Below, piece after piece: positions 1-4,768 of a DNA stretch of 8,038 bases (within the stretch, counting starts at the first letter, position 1; every line of letters begins with the position of its first letter). Below the pieces are notes generated by a model. It saw only the letters and a list, made by a program, of their open reading frames with translations. It was not told where the DNA came from and did not search any database. Source of the stretch: Microcaldota archaeon (GTDB lineage Archaea > Micrarchaeota > Micrarchaeia > Anstonellales > VGKX01); the NCBI GenBank assembly GCA_021823945.1, contig JAKALW010000044.1:1-8038 (forward strand), read 5' to 3'. A program made the position numbers and the translations under genes.

Positions 1-38
1 GCGACTTGCCCTGACTCCTTTTCAATCTTGATTTTCAT
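1..38 (-). CDS. Partial third gene of the nuoE-nuoF operon, N-terminus only
   Basis: An ATG at 38-36 overlaps the nuoF stop codon TGA (37-35) in an ATGA arrangement, the usual sign of translationally coupled operon genes. Twelve complete codons are visible before the window ends, reading MKIKIEKESGQV. This is too short to identify a family. A short beta-strand-like start of this kind would suit the 2Fe-2S ferredoxin-like domain at the N-terminus of NuoG or [FeFe]-hydrogenase subunits, which commonly follow nuoE and nuoF. That is inference from context only. The overlap and the sensible lysine/glutamate-rich start make a real gene likely. Confidence 0.6.
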   Translation of the reverse strand, partial: MKIKIEKESGQV

Positions 39-1189
39 GTGGACGCGCCCTTGTTTTCAAGGTATTTTTTTGGCGGCTTTTTCTTGAGGCATTCAATATA
101 GTCGGGCATGAAATGCTCCAGCCCGGTGAGTATGTGGTTTCCCGAGGACTGCCCAAGCCCGCACAGGCTTGTGTCCTGGATGTGCTTCGCAAGCTCCTTG
201 AGGTCTGCCAAGTCCTTGACCTCGCCCTTGCCTGTCCGGATTTTTTTCAGGAAATCAAGTATCCTGATTGTGCCTTCCCTGCACGGAGTGCATTTCCCGC
301 ACGACTCGTATGTGTAGAATTTGGCAATGCTGTAGGAAATGTCCACTATGTTTTGCTTCTCGTCAATGAACACGATAGTGTATGCCCCGTGCTGGCAGTT
401 CTCCTTGCAAATCATGTCCTCTGTGACCGACGCGTTGTAATCGACCGGCATTATGCCGCCAAAACAGCCAAATGACATTGCCTTCAGTTTGTTTTTCGGG
501 CGGGCAATGTCCACAATGGTGGACATCCTCACGCCAAGCGGGAACTCGTACACGCCCGGATTGCCAATGTTCCCCGAAATCGAGAAGAGCCGCATGTCCG
601 GGTTCCAGTCCTCGTAGAGCACAGCCTGGGCTGCGCACGTGAGCGTCTCGACATTGTTTATCACAGTGGGCTTGCCCCACAGCCCGGCGACTGTGGGGTG
701 GGAGTCGTTGGGGCAGCCGCGAAAGCCCATGATTGACTGGACAATCGCAGTGTGCTCTCCGCACACATACGCGCCCGCGCCCCTGACAATCTCTATGGAC
801 ACGCCCATGCCCGACTTGGCAAGCACTGCGTCAATGTGTTCCTGGAGACCCTGCCTGAGATAGCCATACTCGCCACGGAGGTAAATGAAAGCGCGCTTTG
901 CGCCTGTAGCATACGCACAAATCAAAATCCCCTCAATCATTGTACGGGGATTGTGCATGAGTATGAACTTGTCCTTGAAAGTCCCTGGCTCACCCTCGTC
1001 GGCGTTGCAGATTATGAATTTCTCGTCCGCAGGCGCGTCGCGGCAGTTCTTCCATTTCTTCCCAGTCGGATACGCGGCGCCGCCCCTGCCTACCAAGCCC
1101 TTTTTCTCGATTAGGCTGATGACTTCGGCGGGGGGCATGGATTTCGCCTTGTCAAGCGCGAACAGGTTTGTCTGCCTCAGGATTTGCAT
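35..1189 (-). CDS. nuoF: NuoF-like NADH dehydrogenase / hydrogenase diaphorase subunit, FMN and 4Fe-4S protein
   Basis: This is a 384-residue homologue of the 51-kDa Complex I subunit (NuoF/HndC/HoxF core), which normally passes electrons between NAD(H), FMN and a 4Fe-4S cluster. The FMN loop GRGGAAYPTGKKW is at residues 34-46 and CNADEGEPGTFKD at 61-73. The cluster motif ESCGKCTPC holds Cys297, Cys300 and Cys303, and the fourth ligand is Cys343 in SLCGLG. The open frame runs upstream to 1357 but overlaps nuoE there and reads as nonsense. I chose ATG 1189, 55 bases after the nuoE stop, with a weak GAGATG site 8 bases before it. The protein is shorter at the N-terminus than E. coli NuoF (445 aa) and has no thioredoxin-like or C-terminal ferredoxin domain. 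The usual CGEET is CGEHT, and the Lys-Pro-Pro-Phe-Pro stretch after it is replaced by NDSHP, so NAD(H) use is doubtful. Family assignment is secure; the electron partner is not. Confidence 0.93.
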   Translation of the reverse strand: MQILRQTNLFALDKAKSMPPAEVISLIEKKGLVGRGGAAYPTGKKWKNCRDAPADEKFIICNADEGEPGTFKDKFILMHNPRTMIEGILICAYATGAKRAFIYLRGEYGYLRQGLQEHIDAVLAKSGMGVSIEIVRGAGAYVCGEHTAIVQSIMGFRGCPNDSHPTVAGLWGKPTVINNVETLTCAAQAVLYEDWNPDMRLFSISGNIGNPGVYEFPLGVRMSTIVDIARPKNKLKAMSFGCFGGIMPVDYNASVTEDMICKENCQHGAYTIVFIDEKQNIVDISYSIAKFYTYESCGKCTPCREGTIRILDFLKKIRTGKGEVKDLADLKELAKHIQDTSLCGLGQSSGNHILTGLEHFMPDYIECLKKKPPKKYLENKGAST

Positions 1190-1244
1190 ATAGATTACAT
1201 CTCGGAAGGCATGTTCATTTGCAGGCAGGGGGTTTGTTTGCCAT

Positions 1245-1739
1245 TCACTGCCGTTTCCTGGCGGATTTTTTCTCCACCGGCTTTGCGTCCCTGTATTTCT
1301 TGATGATGGCGCGGATGCGCTCGTCAGTGAGCTTCGTGTGCGGAATGCCATTGACAAGCATTGCAGGCGCCTCGTCGCAACAGCCTATGCACGACGTCTT
1401 GTAGAGCGAGAACATCTTGTCGCGGGTGGTCTTGCCGAACTTCGCCCCGAGCTCCTTTTCAAGGAACTTTTCCATCGCCATGCCGTTGTTCAAAACGCAC
1501 GACGGGGAGCCGCAAATCTCAATCACGTTTTTGCCCTGCGGCACTGTCTTTAGCATTGAATAGAATTTGGCAGTGCCCCAGACCTGAGAGATTGGGATGT
1601 CCAGGTCCACGGCTATCTGCTTCAGCGTGCTCTCTGACAGGTAGCCGTGCGCGTCCTGCGCATCGTTAAGCACATTCAGTAGGATTTTCGCCATTTTTTG
1701 CACGCGCGTGTGGTCTTGCCCAACGCCGCCATGCGGCAT
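1245..1739 (-). CDS. nuoE: NuoE-like 2Fe-2S thioredoxin-fold subunit
   Basis: A 164-residue homologue of the 24-kDa Complex I subunit (NuoE/HndA). The N-terminal helical domain contains GYLSES and the family signature VWGTAKFYSM. The thioredoxin-like domain carries four cluster ligands: Cys76 and Cys81 in ICGSPSC, and Cys117 and Cys121 in CIGCC. The extra Cys120 sits where most members have Ala or Gly. In the family this cluster exchanges electrons with the NuoF flavin. The frame is open up to 1883, but the N-terminal extension looks unrelated and spans the likely promoter. ATG 1739 gives the normal family length and lies about 30 bases after a TTTTTAA box, consistent with a nearly leaderless mRNA. 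ATG 1694 (MAKILLN) is the alternative and would drop 15 residues. The gene is followed by nuoF, so it is the first gene of the visible operon. Confidence 0.92.
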   Translation of the reverse strand: MPHGGVGQDHTRVQKMAKILLNVLNDAQDAHGYLSESTLKQIAVDLDIPISQVWGTAKFYSMLKTVPQGKNVIEICGSPSCVLNNGMAMEKFLEKELGAKFGKTTRDKMFSLYKTSCIGCCDEAPAMLVNGIPHTKLTDERIRAIIKKYRDAKPVEKKSARKRQ

Positions 1740-1745
1740 TGGCAA
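1716..1745 (-). promoter_or_regulatory. Inverted repeat covering the nuoE start codon
   Basis: On the minus strand the sequence reads TTGCCAA, T, GCCGC, a three-base loop ATG, GCGGC, G, TTGGGCAA. This is a perfect 5-bp GC stem extended outward by a further stem with one bulged base. The proposed nuoE start ATG (1739-1737) lies in the left arm, and the loop ATG is out of frame. It could be an mRNA hairpin masking the start or a dyad operator at the transcription start. The pairing is seen directly; the function is inferred. Confidence 0.45.
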
Positions 1746-1765
1746 GTTATGGGTTTGATTGGGCG

Positions 1766-1775
1766 CCTTAAAAAC
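1766..1775 (-). promoter_or_regulatory. Probable TATA box of the nuoE operon
   Basis: The minus strand reads TTTTTAAGG here, centred near 1771 in an otherwise mixed region. An archaeal transcription start about 27 bases downstream would fall near 1744, five bases before the proposed nuoE ATG. The spacing supports both the box and the start choice. No strong alternative lies nearby. Confidence 0.5.
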
Positions 1776-1939
1776 ATAGGTGTGAATTACAACCGGAAAA
1801 GTAGGAATTGAACGGTAAAAGAGGAAAAGAGCGCAAGAGCCGAGAATTGGCAGGCAGAAAGCGAAGAGGCGCGCGAAAAACATTAGTCAGCCAAGCTATG
1901 GGGAATCAAAAGGGGCGGAAAAGGCAAGTATTTGGCAGG

Positions 1940-1965
1940 AAAAAATTGGGGGGCTAGGAGAGCCC
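1940..1965 (-). terminator. Hairpin plus T-run behind the flavin reductase gene
   Basis: On the minus strand, 17 bases after the stop codon, GGGCT and AGCCC pair around a 5-base loop (1965-1951), with two more G-C pairs possible beyond an A-C mismatch. Six T residues follow (1945-1940). This resembles an intrinsic terminator; archaeal termination depends mainly on the T-run, which is present. It separates the flavin reductase from the nuoE operon promoter. Confidence 0.55.
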
Positions 1966-1981
1966 TCCCGTTGACCTTGGA

Positions 1982-2560
1982 TTATTTTTTCTTGGCGTGC
2001 TTGGCTTTCAAAGCCTCGATTCTGTCAAGCACTGCCTGGTCCGGCTTGTGCATGTGCTCGCCAAGCGAATAATATTTGCCAAATGAGAATGCGAGGGGCG
2101 ATTTTGACTTGTCGGTCTCAATGCTTACGATTTCTCCTATGAACATTGTGTGGTCGCCAAGGGTTATTGCCTCCTTGAGCCTGCACTCAATTTTCGTGGC
2201 AGAGCCGTCAACAAGGAGCGCTCCAGTCTCCTTGCCAGCTGAAAAATTGTAGCCTAACTCCTTGAGCAATGACACCTTGTCAATGTCGCGGCCGGAGCTC
2301 CCGCCCGCAACACTTGATATGACATTCTGCTCTGTTGACGCTATGCTGACGCCAAAAACCTTTGTGTCCATGATGTTCTCGGAAGTTGCCTTGCCGGTCA
2401 TGCCGCCGCCGATGTGGACTGATATGAGCGCGGGGGACCAGGAAACGTAGTATGTCCATTCCGCAGCCATTATGTCAAGGCCGTTTTTGCCATTGCTTGT
2501 CACAAGCCCGACATTTGTCACGAATTTGCTTGCCTGCTCGTTTCCCCATCCAAGATCCAT
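1982..2560 (-). CDS. Flavin reductase-like domain protein (FMN-binding split barrel)
   Basis: A 192-residue protein of the flavin reductase-like family, which binds FMN on a split beta-barrel and often works as an NAD(P)H:flavin oxidoreductase or flavin-dependent electron carrier in the cytoplasm. The family pattern is clear: an early NGxxxxMAAEW stretch (residues 26-35), a Pro-Ala-Leu-Ile-Ser-Val strand (43-48), GGSSGRDIDK (86-95), and a GDHTMFIGEIV strand (136-146). The C-terminus is a lysine-rich helix. The frame can open at GTG 2569, but that GTG lies inside GGTGAT, a good Shine-Dalgarno match, so I place the start at ATG 2560 (ATG 2563 is possible). A TATA box centred near 2588 would start transcription around 2561, making the message practically leaderless. 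The gene stands alone between hairpin elements. Its substrate cannot be told from sequence. Confidence 0.88.
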   Translation of the reverse strand: MDLGWGNEQASKFVTNVGLVTSNGKNGLDIMAAEWTYYVSWSPALISVHIGGGMTGKATSENIMDTKVFGVSIASTEQNVISSVAGGSSGRDIDKVSLLKELGYNFSAGKETGALLVDGSATKIECRLKEAITLGDHTMFIGEIVSIETDKSKSPLAFSFGKYYSLGEHMHKPDQAVLDRIEALKAKHAKKK

Positions 2561-2564
2561 CATA

Positions 2565-2570
2565 ATCACC
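2565..2570 (-). promoter_or_regulatory. Shine-Dalgarno GGTGAT that decides the flavin reductase start
   Basis: GGTGAT on the minus strand matches the anti-Shine-Dalgarno tail of archaeal 16S rRNA and contains the GTG at 2569 that would otherwise be the first in-frame start. ATG 2563 and ATG 2560 follow at once. If transcription starts as close as the TATA box suggests, this site may be only partly included in the message. Confidence 0.4.
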
Positions 2571-2583
2571 TTATTGCGTTAAT

Positions 2584-2593
2584 GTATATATAC
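2584..2593 (-). promoter_or_regulatory. TATA box of the flavin reductase gene
   Basis: GTATATATAC is a perfect 10-bp palindrome centred at 2588.5, 25-29 bases before the ATG codons at 2563 and 2560. This is the standard archaeal TATA-to-start distance for leaderless genes. The surrounding 50 bases are AT-rich. Confidence 0.65.
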
Positions 2594-2646
2594 TACTGGA
2601 TTTATAGCATATTGCCATAAAAACCCGAACATGATGCTGGAAATAA

Positions 2647-2705
2647 CTTGCTTCGGGGGCTGCCTCCGCCTAAAGGCGGAGGTTTTTCCGCCAGCCCGAA
2701 GCAAG
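2647..2705. repeat. Large two-part hairpin (H1), possible dispersed palindromic element
   Basis: The outer arms CTTGCTTCG (2647-2655) and CGAAGCAAG (2697-2705) pair perfectly. GGCTG (2658-2662) with CAGCC (2692-2696) extends the stem past a GG bulge. Inside, CCTCCGCC (2663-2670) and GGCGGAGG (2675-2682) form a second perfect stem with a TAAA loop. On the plus strand the inner hairpin is followed by TTTTT (2683-2687) and looks like an intrinsic terminator, although no plus-strand gene precedes it. The nested GC-rich dyad resembles dispersed palindromic repeats of small genomes. One copy is seen here, so that is a guess. Confidence 0.6.
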
Positions 2706-2710
2706 AATTA

Positions 2711-2779
2711 GAAAATTGCCGATGAAACCAGAATGCCATTCCTCCAATGCTTGAAAGTATTGGTTTCCTGGCAATTTTC
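2711..2779. repeat. Long imperfect hairpin (H2)
   Basis: The arms GAAAATTGCC (2711-2720) and GGCAATTTTC (2770-2779) are perfect 10-bp inverted repeats. Just inside, GAAACCA (2724-2730) pairs with TGGTTTC (2761-2767) across a 3x2 internal loop. It starts five bases after H1 ends. No coding frame in it looks protein-like. It may be a 3' UTR structure of the secreted-protein gene, part of an RNA element, or a mobile palindrome. Confidence 0.55.
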
Positions 2780-2792
2780 CAATGAAAAGAAA

Positions 2793-2827
2793 GTGTGGAT
2801 GCACCCGAGGGTTGGCGCATCCATCAC
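2793..2827. repeat. Third hairpin (H3) behind the secreted-protein gene
   Basis: GTG plus TGGATGC (2793-2802) pairs with GCATCCA (2817-2823) and CAC (2825-2827) around one bulged T; ACCC and GGGT inside can pair weakly. It lies 30 bases downstream of the minus-strand secreted-protein stop and could help terminate or stabilise that transcript. GGGTTGG in its loop also has a complement, CCAACCC (2851-2857), so an alternative fold exists. Confidence 0.45.
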
Positions 2828-2857
2828 CTCTCCTTAGCCGCACGCTGGAACCCAACC

Positions 2858-3439
2858 CTAATCAGCATGGGGGGATGGAGGGCTTTGCGCTGAAGCCTGC
2901 CCTTCGCCTGTGCTGTCATTTAGGAAATGCCTGTGCATGCCACGCATTGGCGCGCCCCGCACAACTTTCATACCGCCCGCAAATACGAAGCCCCGGGCAA
3001 TGCCTTTGCCAGTGGAATTCAGCCCGAGCTCTGCCCTAAGCTGGCTTGTCAATGAGGCAATGCTCGAGTACATCGCAAACGTGGTCTCGTTCAGCTTGCC
3101 AAATATAGGGCCGCCAAACCCGTACTGCGAGTGCAATGACGAGGCAGTGGCATAGTCGCCGGACTCAACTGCAGCCTGGAAATCTCTTGCCGCTGTCGAG
3201 TTGAAAGTGGCGTTCAGGCCGCGGCCAAAGCCGCGAGGCCCTTTGAATGTGGAATTCGCGCCATTGGCAAAGCGCGCGCCATTGTGATAGCCAGCATAAT
3301 TCCAGCTTGGATTGCGCGTCCAATTCCCAGTGCCGCCTTGCATGCGGAAGTTGTCCCCATACCAGCCAGGAGCTGCAAATGCCATGCCCGCGATAACCGT
3401 AAAGGCTATGGCAACCACAGCGAATAGCTTATAGTCCAT
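2858..3439 (-). CDS. Secreted, sequon-rich protein of unknown function
   Basis: I do not recognise a specific family. The 193-residue product starts with MDYK and a hydrophobic stretch (residues 5-22) ending AFA before APGW, a good type I signal peptide, so export is likely. The mature part has a Gly/Asn/aromatic-rich first third. A helical middle (about 84-140) contains AAVESGDYATASSLHSQYG, reminiscent of short helical units in small archaeal secreted proteins. The tail is polar and proline-rich, with no anchor. Seven N-x-S/T sequons are present (Asn39, 62, 76, 80, 117, 141, 174), which suggests N-glycosylation at the cell surface. There are no cysteines. The frame extends seven codons upstream, but GGGTGAG four bases before ATG 3439 fixes the start. 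A real gene is likely; its function is unknown. Confidence 0.75.
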   Translation of the reverse strand: MDYKLFAVVAIAFTVIAGMAFAAPGWYGDNFRMQGGTGNWTRNPSWNYAGYHNGARFANGANSTFKGPRGFGRGLNATFNSTAARDFQAAVESGDYATASSLHSQYGFGGPIFGKLNETTFAMYSSIASLTSQLRAELGLNSTGKGIARGFVFAGGMKVVRGAPMRGMHRHFLNDSTGEGQASAQSPPSPHAD

Positions 3440-3576
3440 AATTCTCACCCAGATATCCATTCATTTGGCGCAATGGCAATGCGGCGAAAGGAAGCGACCC
3501 GGTCCCGCAGCATTGCCAACGCACATTTTCTGTAAGGCTAATGTAACCTTAATGTAATAAGGTTTTTAATACTTTG

Positions 3577-3689
3577 TCACACGGTGCGGCGACTCCCTAC
3601 AAACAAGCCAGGGGCAAAGCCCAACTGTGCATTAGAATCCATATACATTACTTGCGATTGAACTCGCAGGCTTTGCTCGTACCGTGTGA
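3577..3689. ncRNA. Candidate structured RNA with nested stems
   Basis: TCACACGGT (3577-3585) and ACCGTGTGA (3681-3689) are perfect 9-bp inverted arms. Inside them GCAAAGCC (3614-3621) pairs with GGCTTTGC (3669-3676). Directly before that right arm, TGCGA (3653-3657) and TCGCA (3664-3668) close a 6-base loop. The result is a closed, tRNA-sized multi-stem fold of 113 bases between genes. It does not match tRNA, 5S, RNase P, SRP or a known riboswitch as far as I can see. The strand is undecided: an AT-rich box (3562-3571) precedes it on plus, and the dyad TATA at 3754-3766 could serve minus. It could equally be a set of DNA operators. Confidence 0.35.
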
Positions 3690-3696
3690 GTCACAC
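3684..3696. promoter_or_regulatory. Perfect 13-base palindrome, possible operator
   Basis: GTGTGA, a central G, then TCACAC form a perfect dyad. The half-site TCACAC also occurs at 3577-3582, giving three half-sites in 120 bases. The dyad lies about 60 bases upstream of the HAD TATA box, where an archaeal activator or repressor could bind. Confidence 0.35.
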
Positions 3697-3753
3697 TCCA
3701 AAAAGATGGCTGGCGCGGCAAACGCGGGCACGAACTCCGCCGCGCGCACATGC

Positions 3754-3766
3754 GGATTTATAATCC
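3754..3766 (+). promoter_or_regulatory. TATA box of the HAD phosphatase gene
   Basis: TTTATAA (3757-3763) is centred at 3760, 28 bases before ATG 3788, which makes the message leaderless. The box sits in a dyad, GGATT-TAT-AATCC, so it could be read in both directions. The spacing rules out the upstream TTG at 3779 as the start. Confidence 0.65.
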
Positions 3767-3787
3767 AAGCAAAACAAATTGGCAGGC

Positions 3788-4330
3788 ATGCTTGAAATTC
3801 TTGAAATGGCATATTTGGCAATGACGGCCGAGGCGCTGGGCAAGTGCATCCCTGACAAAAGCATAGGCTCCATACTGGAACTTGATCTTGCATGGCTTTC
3901 AAAAAACCGGATAAAGTGCGTAATCTTCGACGCAGACAACACACTGTTTCCCCACCACGCCAAAAAGGCCGATGCCAAAGTCCTGGCTTTCTTGAAAACG
4001 CTTTCAAAAAAATACAGGCTCGGGATTGCAAGCAACAGCCCGAATAAAAAAAGAATTTCCGGGCTGGACGCATACTTCAAGTCAAAGGGCGTGAAAATCC
4101 TAGTGAGCAAAGGCAATCGCAGGAAGCCGTGCCCGGACCAATTCGATTATCTTGCGAAGGCATTCAGGTCAAAGCCGAAAGAGTGCGTGATGGTGGGCGA
4201 CAATTTGTTCACCGACATAGCAGGCGCAAAGCTCTACGGAATGAAGGCGGTCAAGGTAAAGCCCTATGACCCAAAGTCCGAGCCGATGTATTTCATGTTC
4301 ATGCGGCTTGTTGAGCATATACTTTCATGA
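3788..4330 (+). CDS. HAD superfamily IIIA phosphatase, YqeG/Gep4-like
   Basis: A 180-residue haloacid dehalogenase-type phosphatase. Motif I is VIFDADNTL with nucleophile Asp48 and acid/base Asp50. Motif II is the ASNS stretch with Ser82. Motif III is probably Lys113 in RRKPCP. Motif IV is VMVGDNLFTDIAGA with Asp138 and Asp143. A small size with almost no cap domain, the DxDNT sequence and the GDxxxTDxxGA ending are typical of the YqeG family, which is related to the Gep4 phosphatidylglycerophosphate phosphatases. A lipid-phosphatase role is therefore possible, but many HADs act on small sugars or nucleotides. An N-terminal 35 residues with IPDKSIGSILELD precedes the core, as YqeG has before its own motif I. 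The start ATG is set by the TATA spacing. It converges with the zinc-ribbon gene through a shared hairpin. Confidence 0.9.
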   Translation: MLEILEMAYLAMTAEALGKCIPDKSIGSILELDLAWLSKNRIKCVIFDADNTLFPHHAKKADAKVLAFLKTLSKKYRLGIASNSPNKKRISGLDAYFKSKGVKILVSKGNRRKPCPDQFDYLAKAFRSKPKECVMVGDNLFTDIAGAKLYGMKAVKVKPYDPKSEPMYFMFMRLVEHILS

Positions 4331-4408
4331 AAGATGGAAAATTCCGGCGCAGCCATGTTTTTGAAAATGCTCACGCTATCTTGTTTTTAGAAAAAAGAAA
4401 AAGCCGAA

Positions 4409-4431
4409 TGCGAGGCCTTTTGGGCCTCACA
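4409..4431. terminator. Hairpin terminator between convergent genes
   Basis: GAGGCC (4412-4417) and GGCCTC (4423-4428) form a perfect 6-bp stem with a 5-base loop, plus two outer pairs past one mismatch. On the minus strand it is followed by TTTTTCTTTTTTCT (about 4402-4389), a very good archaeal terminator for the zinc-ribbon gene. On the plus strand only a short TTTT (4441-4444) follows, so it serves the HAD gene less well. Confidence 0.65.
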
Positions 4432-4464
4432 CCCGCAAGTTTTGGGAAATTAAAGAATCAGATT

Positions 4465-4701
4465 CTAGAATTTCTTGTGCTTTGGGAAGCAGTTCTTGCA
4501 GTACACCGGCCTGCCCTCTGTCGGCTTGAAAGGAACTTCGCATTCCTGGCCGCAGTCTGAGCAAACTGCCTTGTGCATCTCTGCAGGGCCCCTGTCGTAG
4601 CCGCCGCGTCCGCCGCCATAGCCGCCTCTGCTGCCGCCGCCATAGCCGCCCCTGCTGCCGCCTCTTCCGCCGCCGTAATTGTCTCTGTCGTCGAAACTCA
4701 T
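4465..4701 (-). CDS. RGG-repeat protein with CxxC-x17-CxxC zinc ribbon
   Basis: A 78-residue basic protein in two parts. Residues 10-38 are RGG/GGY repeats (four RGG triplets separated by Gly-Tyr and Ser), a disordered tail typical of nucleic-acid binders. Residues 47-71 form a zinc ribbon with Cys47, Cys50, Cys68 and Cys71, spaced exactly CxxC-x17-CxxC, with the conserved VPFKPTEGRPVYC core known from a widespread small zinc-ribbon family of archaea and candidate bacterial phyla. Cys54 is additional. The likely role is RNA binding or a ribosome/transcription accessory function; this is inference. The frame begins at GTG 4710, but that GTG is inside AGGTGG, a Shine-Dalgarno site five bases before ATG 4701, so 4701 is the start. 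Confidence 0.85.
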   Translation of the reverse strand: MSFDDRDNYGGGRGGSRGGYGGGSRGGYGGGRGGYDRGPAEMHKAVCSDCGQECEVPFKPTEGRPVYCKNCFPKHKKF

Positions 4702-4721
4702 TCTTTCCACCTATTTATATT

Positions 4722-4736
4722 GGACATTTAATGTCC
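4722..4736 (-). promoter_or_regulatory. 15-base palindrome upstream of the zinc-ribbon gene
   Basis: GGACATT, a central T, then AATGTCC form a perfect dyad 20-35 bases before ATG 4701. Its AT core is 28 bases from the ATG and could itself be a TATA box. Alternatively it lies at the transcription start set by the box at 4760-4768 and acts as an operator or a 5' hairpin. Confidence 0.45.
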
Positions 4737-4759
4737 CTGCTAATATGTGACCATTGGCA

Positions 4760-4768
4760 TTTATAATA
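4760..4768 (-). promoter_or_regulatory. Probable TATA box of the zinc-ribbon gene
   Basis: The minus strand reads ATTATAAAT, centred at 4764. A start about 27 bases on, near 4737, gives a 35-base leader that includes the AGGTGG ribosome-binding site. This fits better than the nearer TATAAAT at 4713-4720, which is too close to the ATG. Confidence 0.45.

Larger units (their letters stand above)
3461..3787. other. Gene-free 327-base stretch between the secreted protein and the HAD gene
   Basis: No convincing protein frame was found on either strand; the open frames here are antisense to the HAD gene or lack starts. It holds, left to right: two AATGTAA copies 11 bases apart (3540-3546 and 3551-3557) with flanking CCTTA/TAAGG arms, an AT-rich patch (3562-3575), nested inverted repeats (3577-3689), a 13-base palindrome (3684-3696) and the HAD promoter (3754-3766). 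Confidence 0.6.

Noticed and set aside
1190..1357. In-frame extension of nuoF upstream of ATG 1189
   Set aside because: It overlaps the end of nuoE and encodes Ser/Arg-rich sequence unlike NuoF; the family similarity begins after residue 1 of the shorter form.
1740..1883. In-frame N-terminal extension of nuoE of 48 residues with a hydrophobic stretch
   Set aside because: It covers the likely TATA box, has no family similarity and would make the protein longer than NuoE usually is. ATG 1739 fits length and promoter spacing.
2602..2820. Minus-strand frame of 72 codons across the hairpins
   Set aside because: Its sequence (AEKPPPLGGGSPRS and similar) is what palindromic repeat DNA gives in any frame, with no promoter or ribosome-binding site at its start.
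3652..3668. T-arm-like hairpin, possible tRNA or permuted tRNA
   Set aside because: The loop has six bases instead of seven, and no matching acceptor, D or anticodon arm can be placed around it.
3648..4116. Two 141-codon minus-strand frames antisense to the HAD gene
   Set aside because: They are shadows: the plus strand carries all HAD motifs, and the minus products have no recognisable features.
4327..4560. Plus-strand frame starting by ATGA overlap with the HAD stop
   Set aside because: The overlap is tempting, but the frame runs through the terminator hairpin and antisense to the well-supported zinc-ribbon gene, and the peptide resembles nothing.
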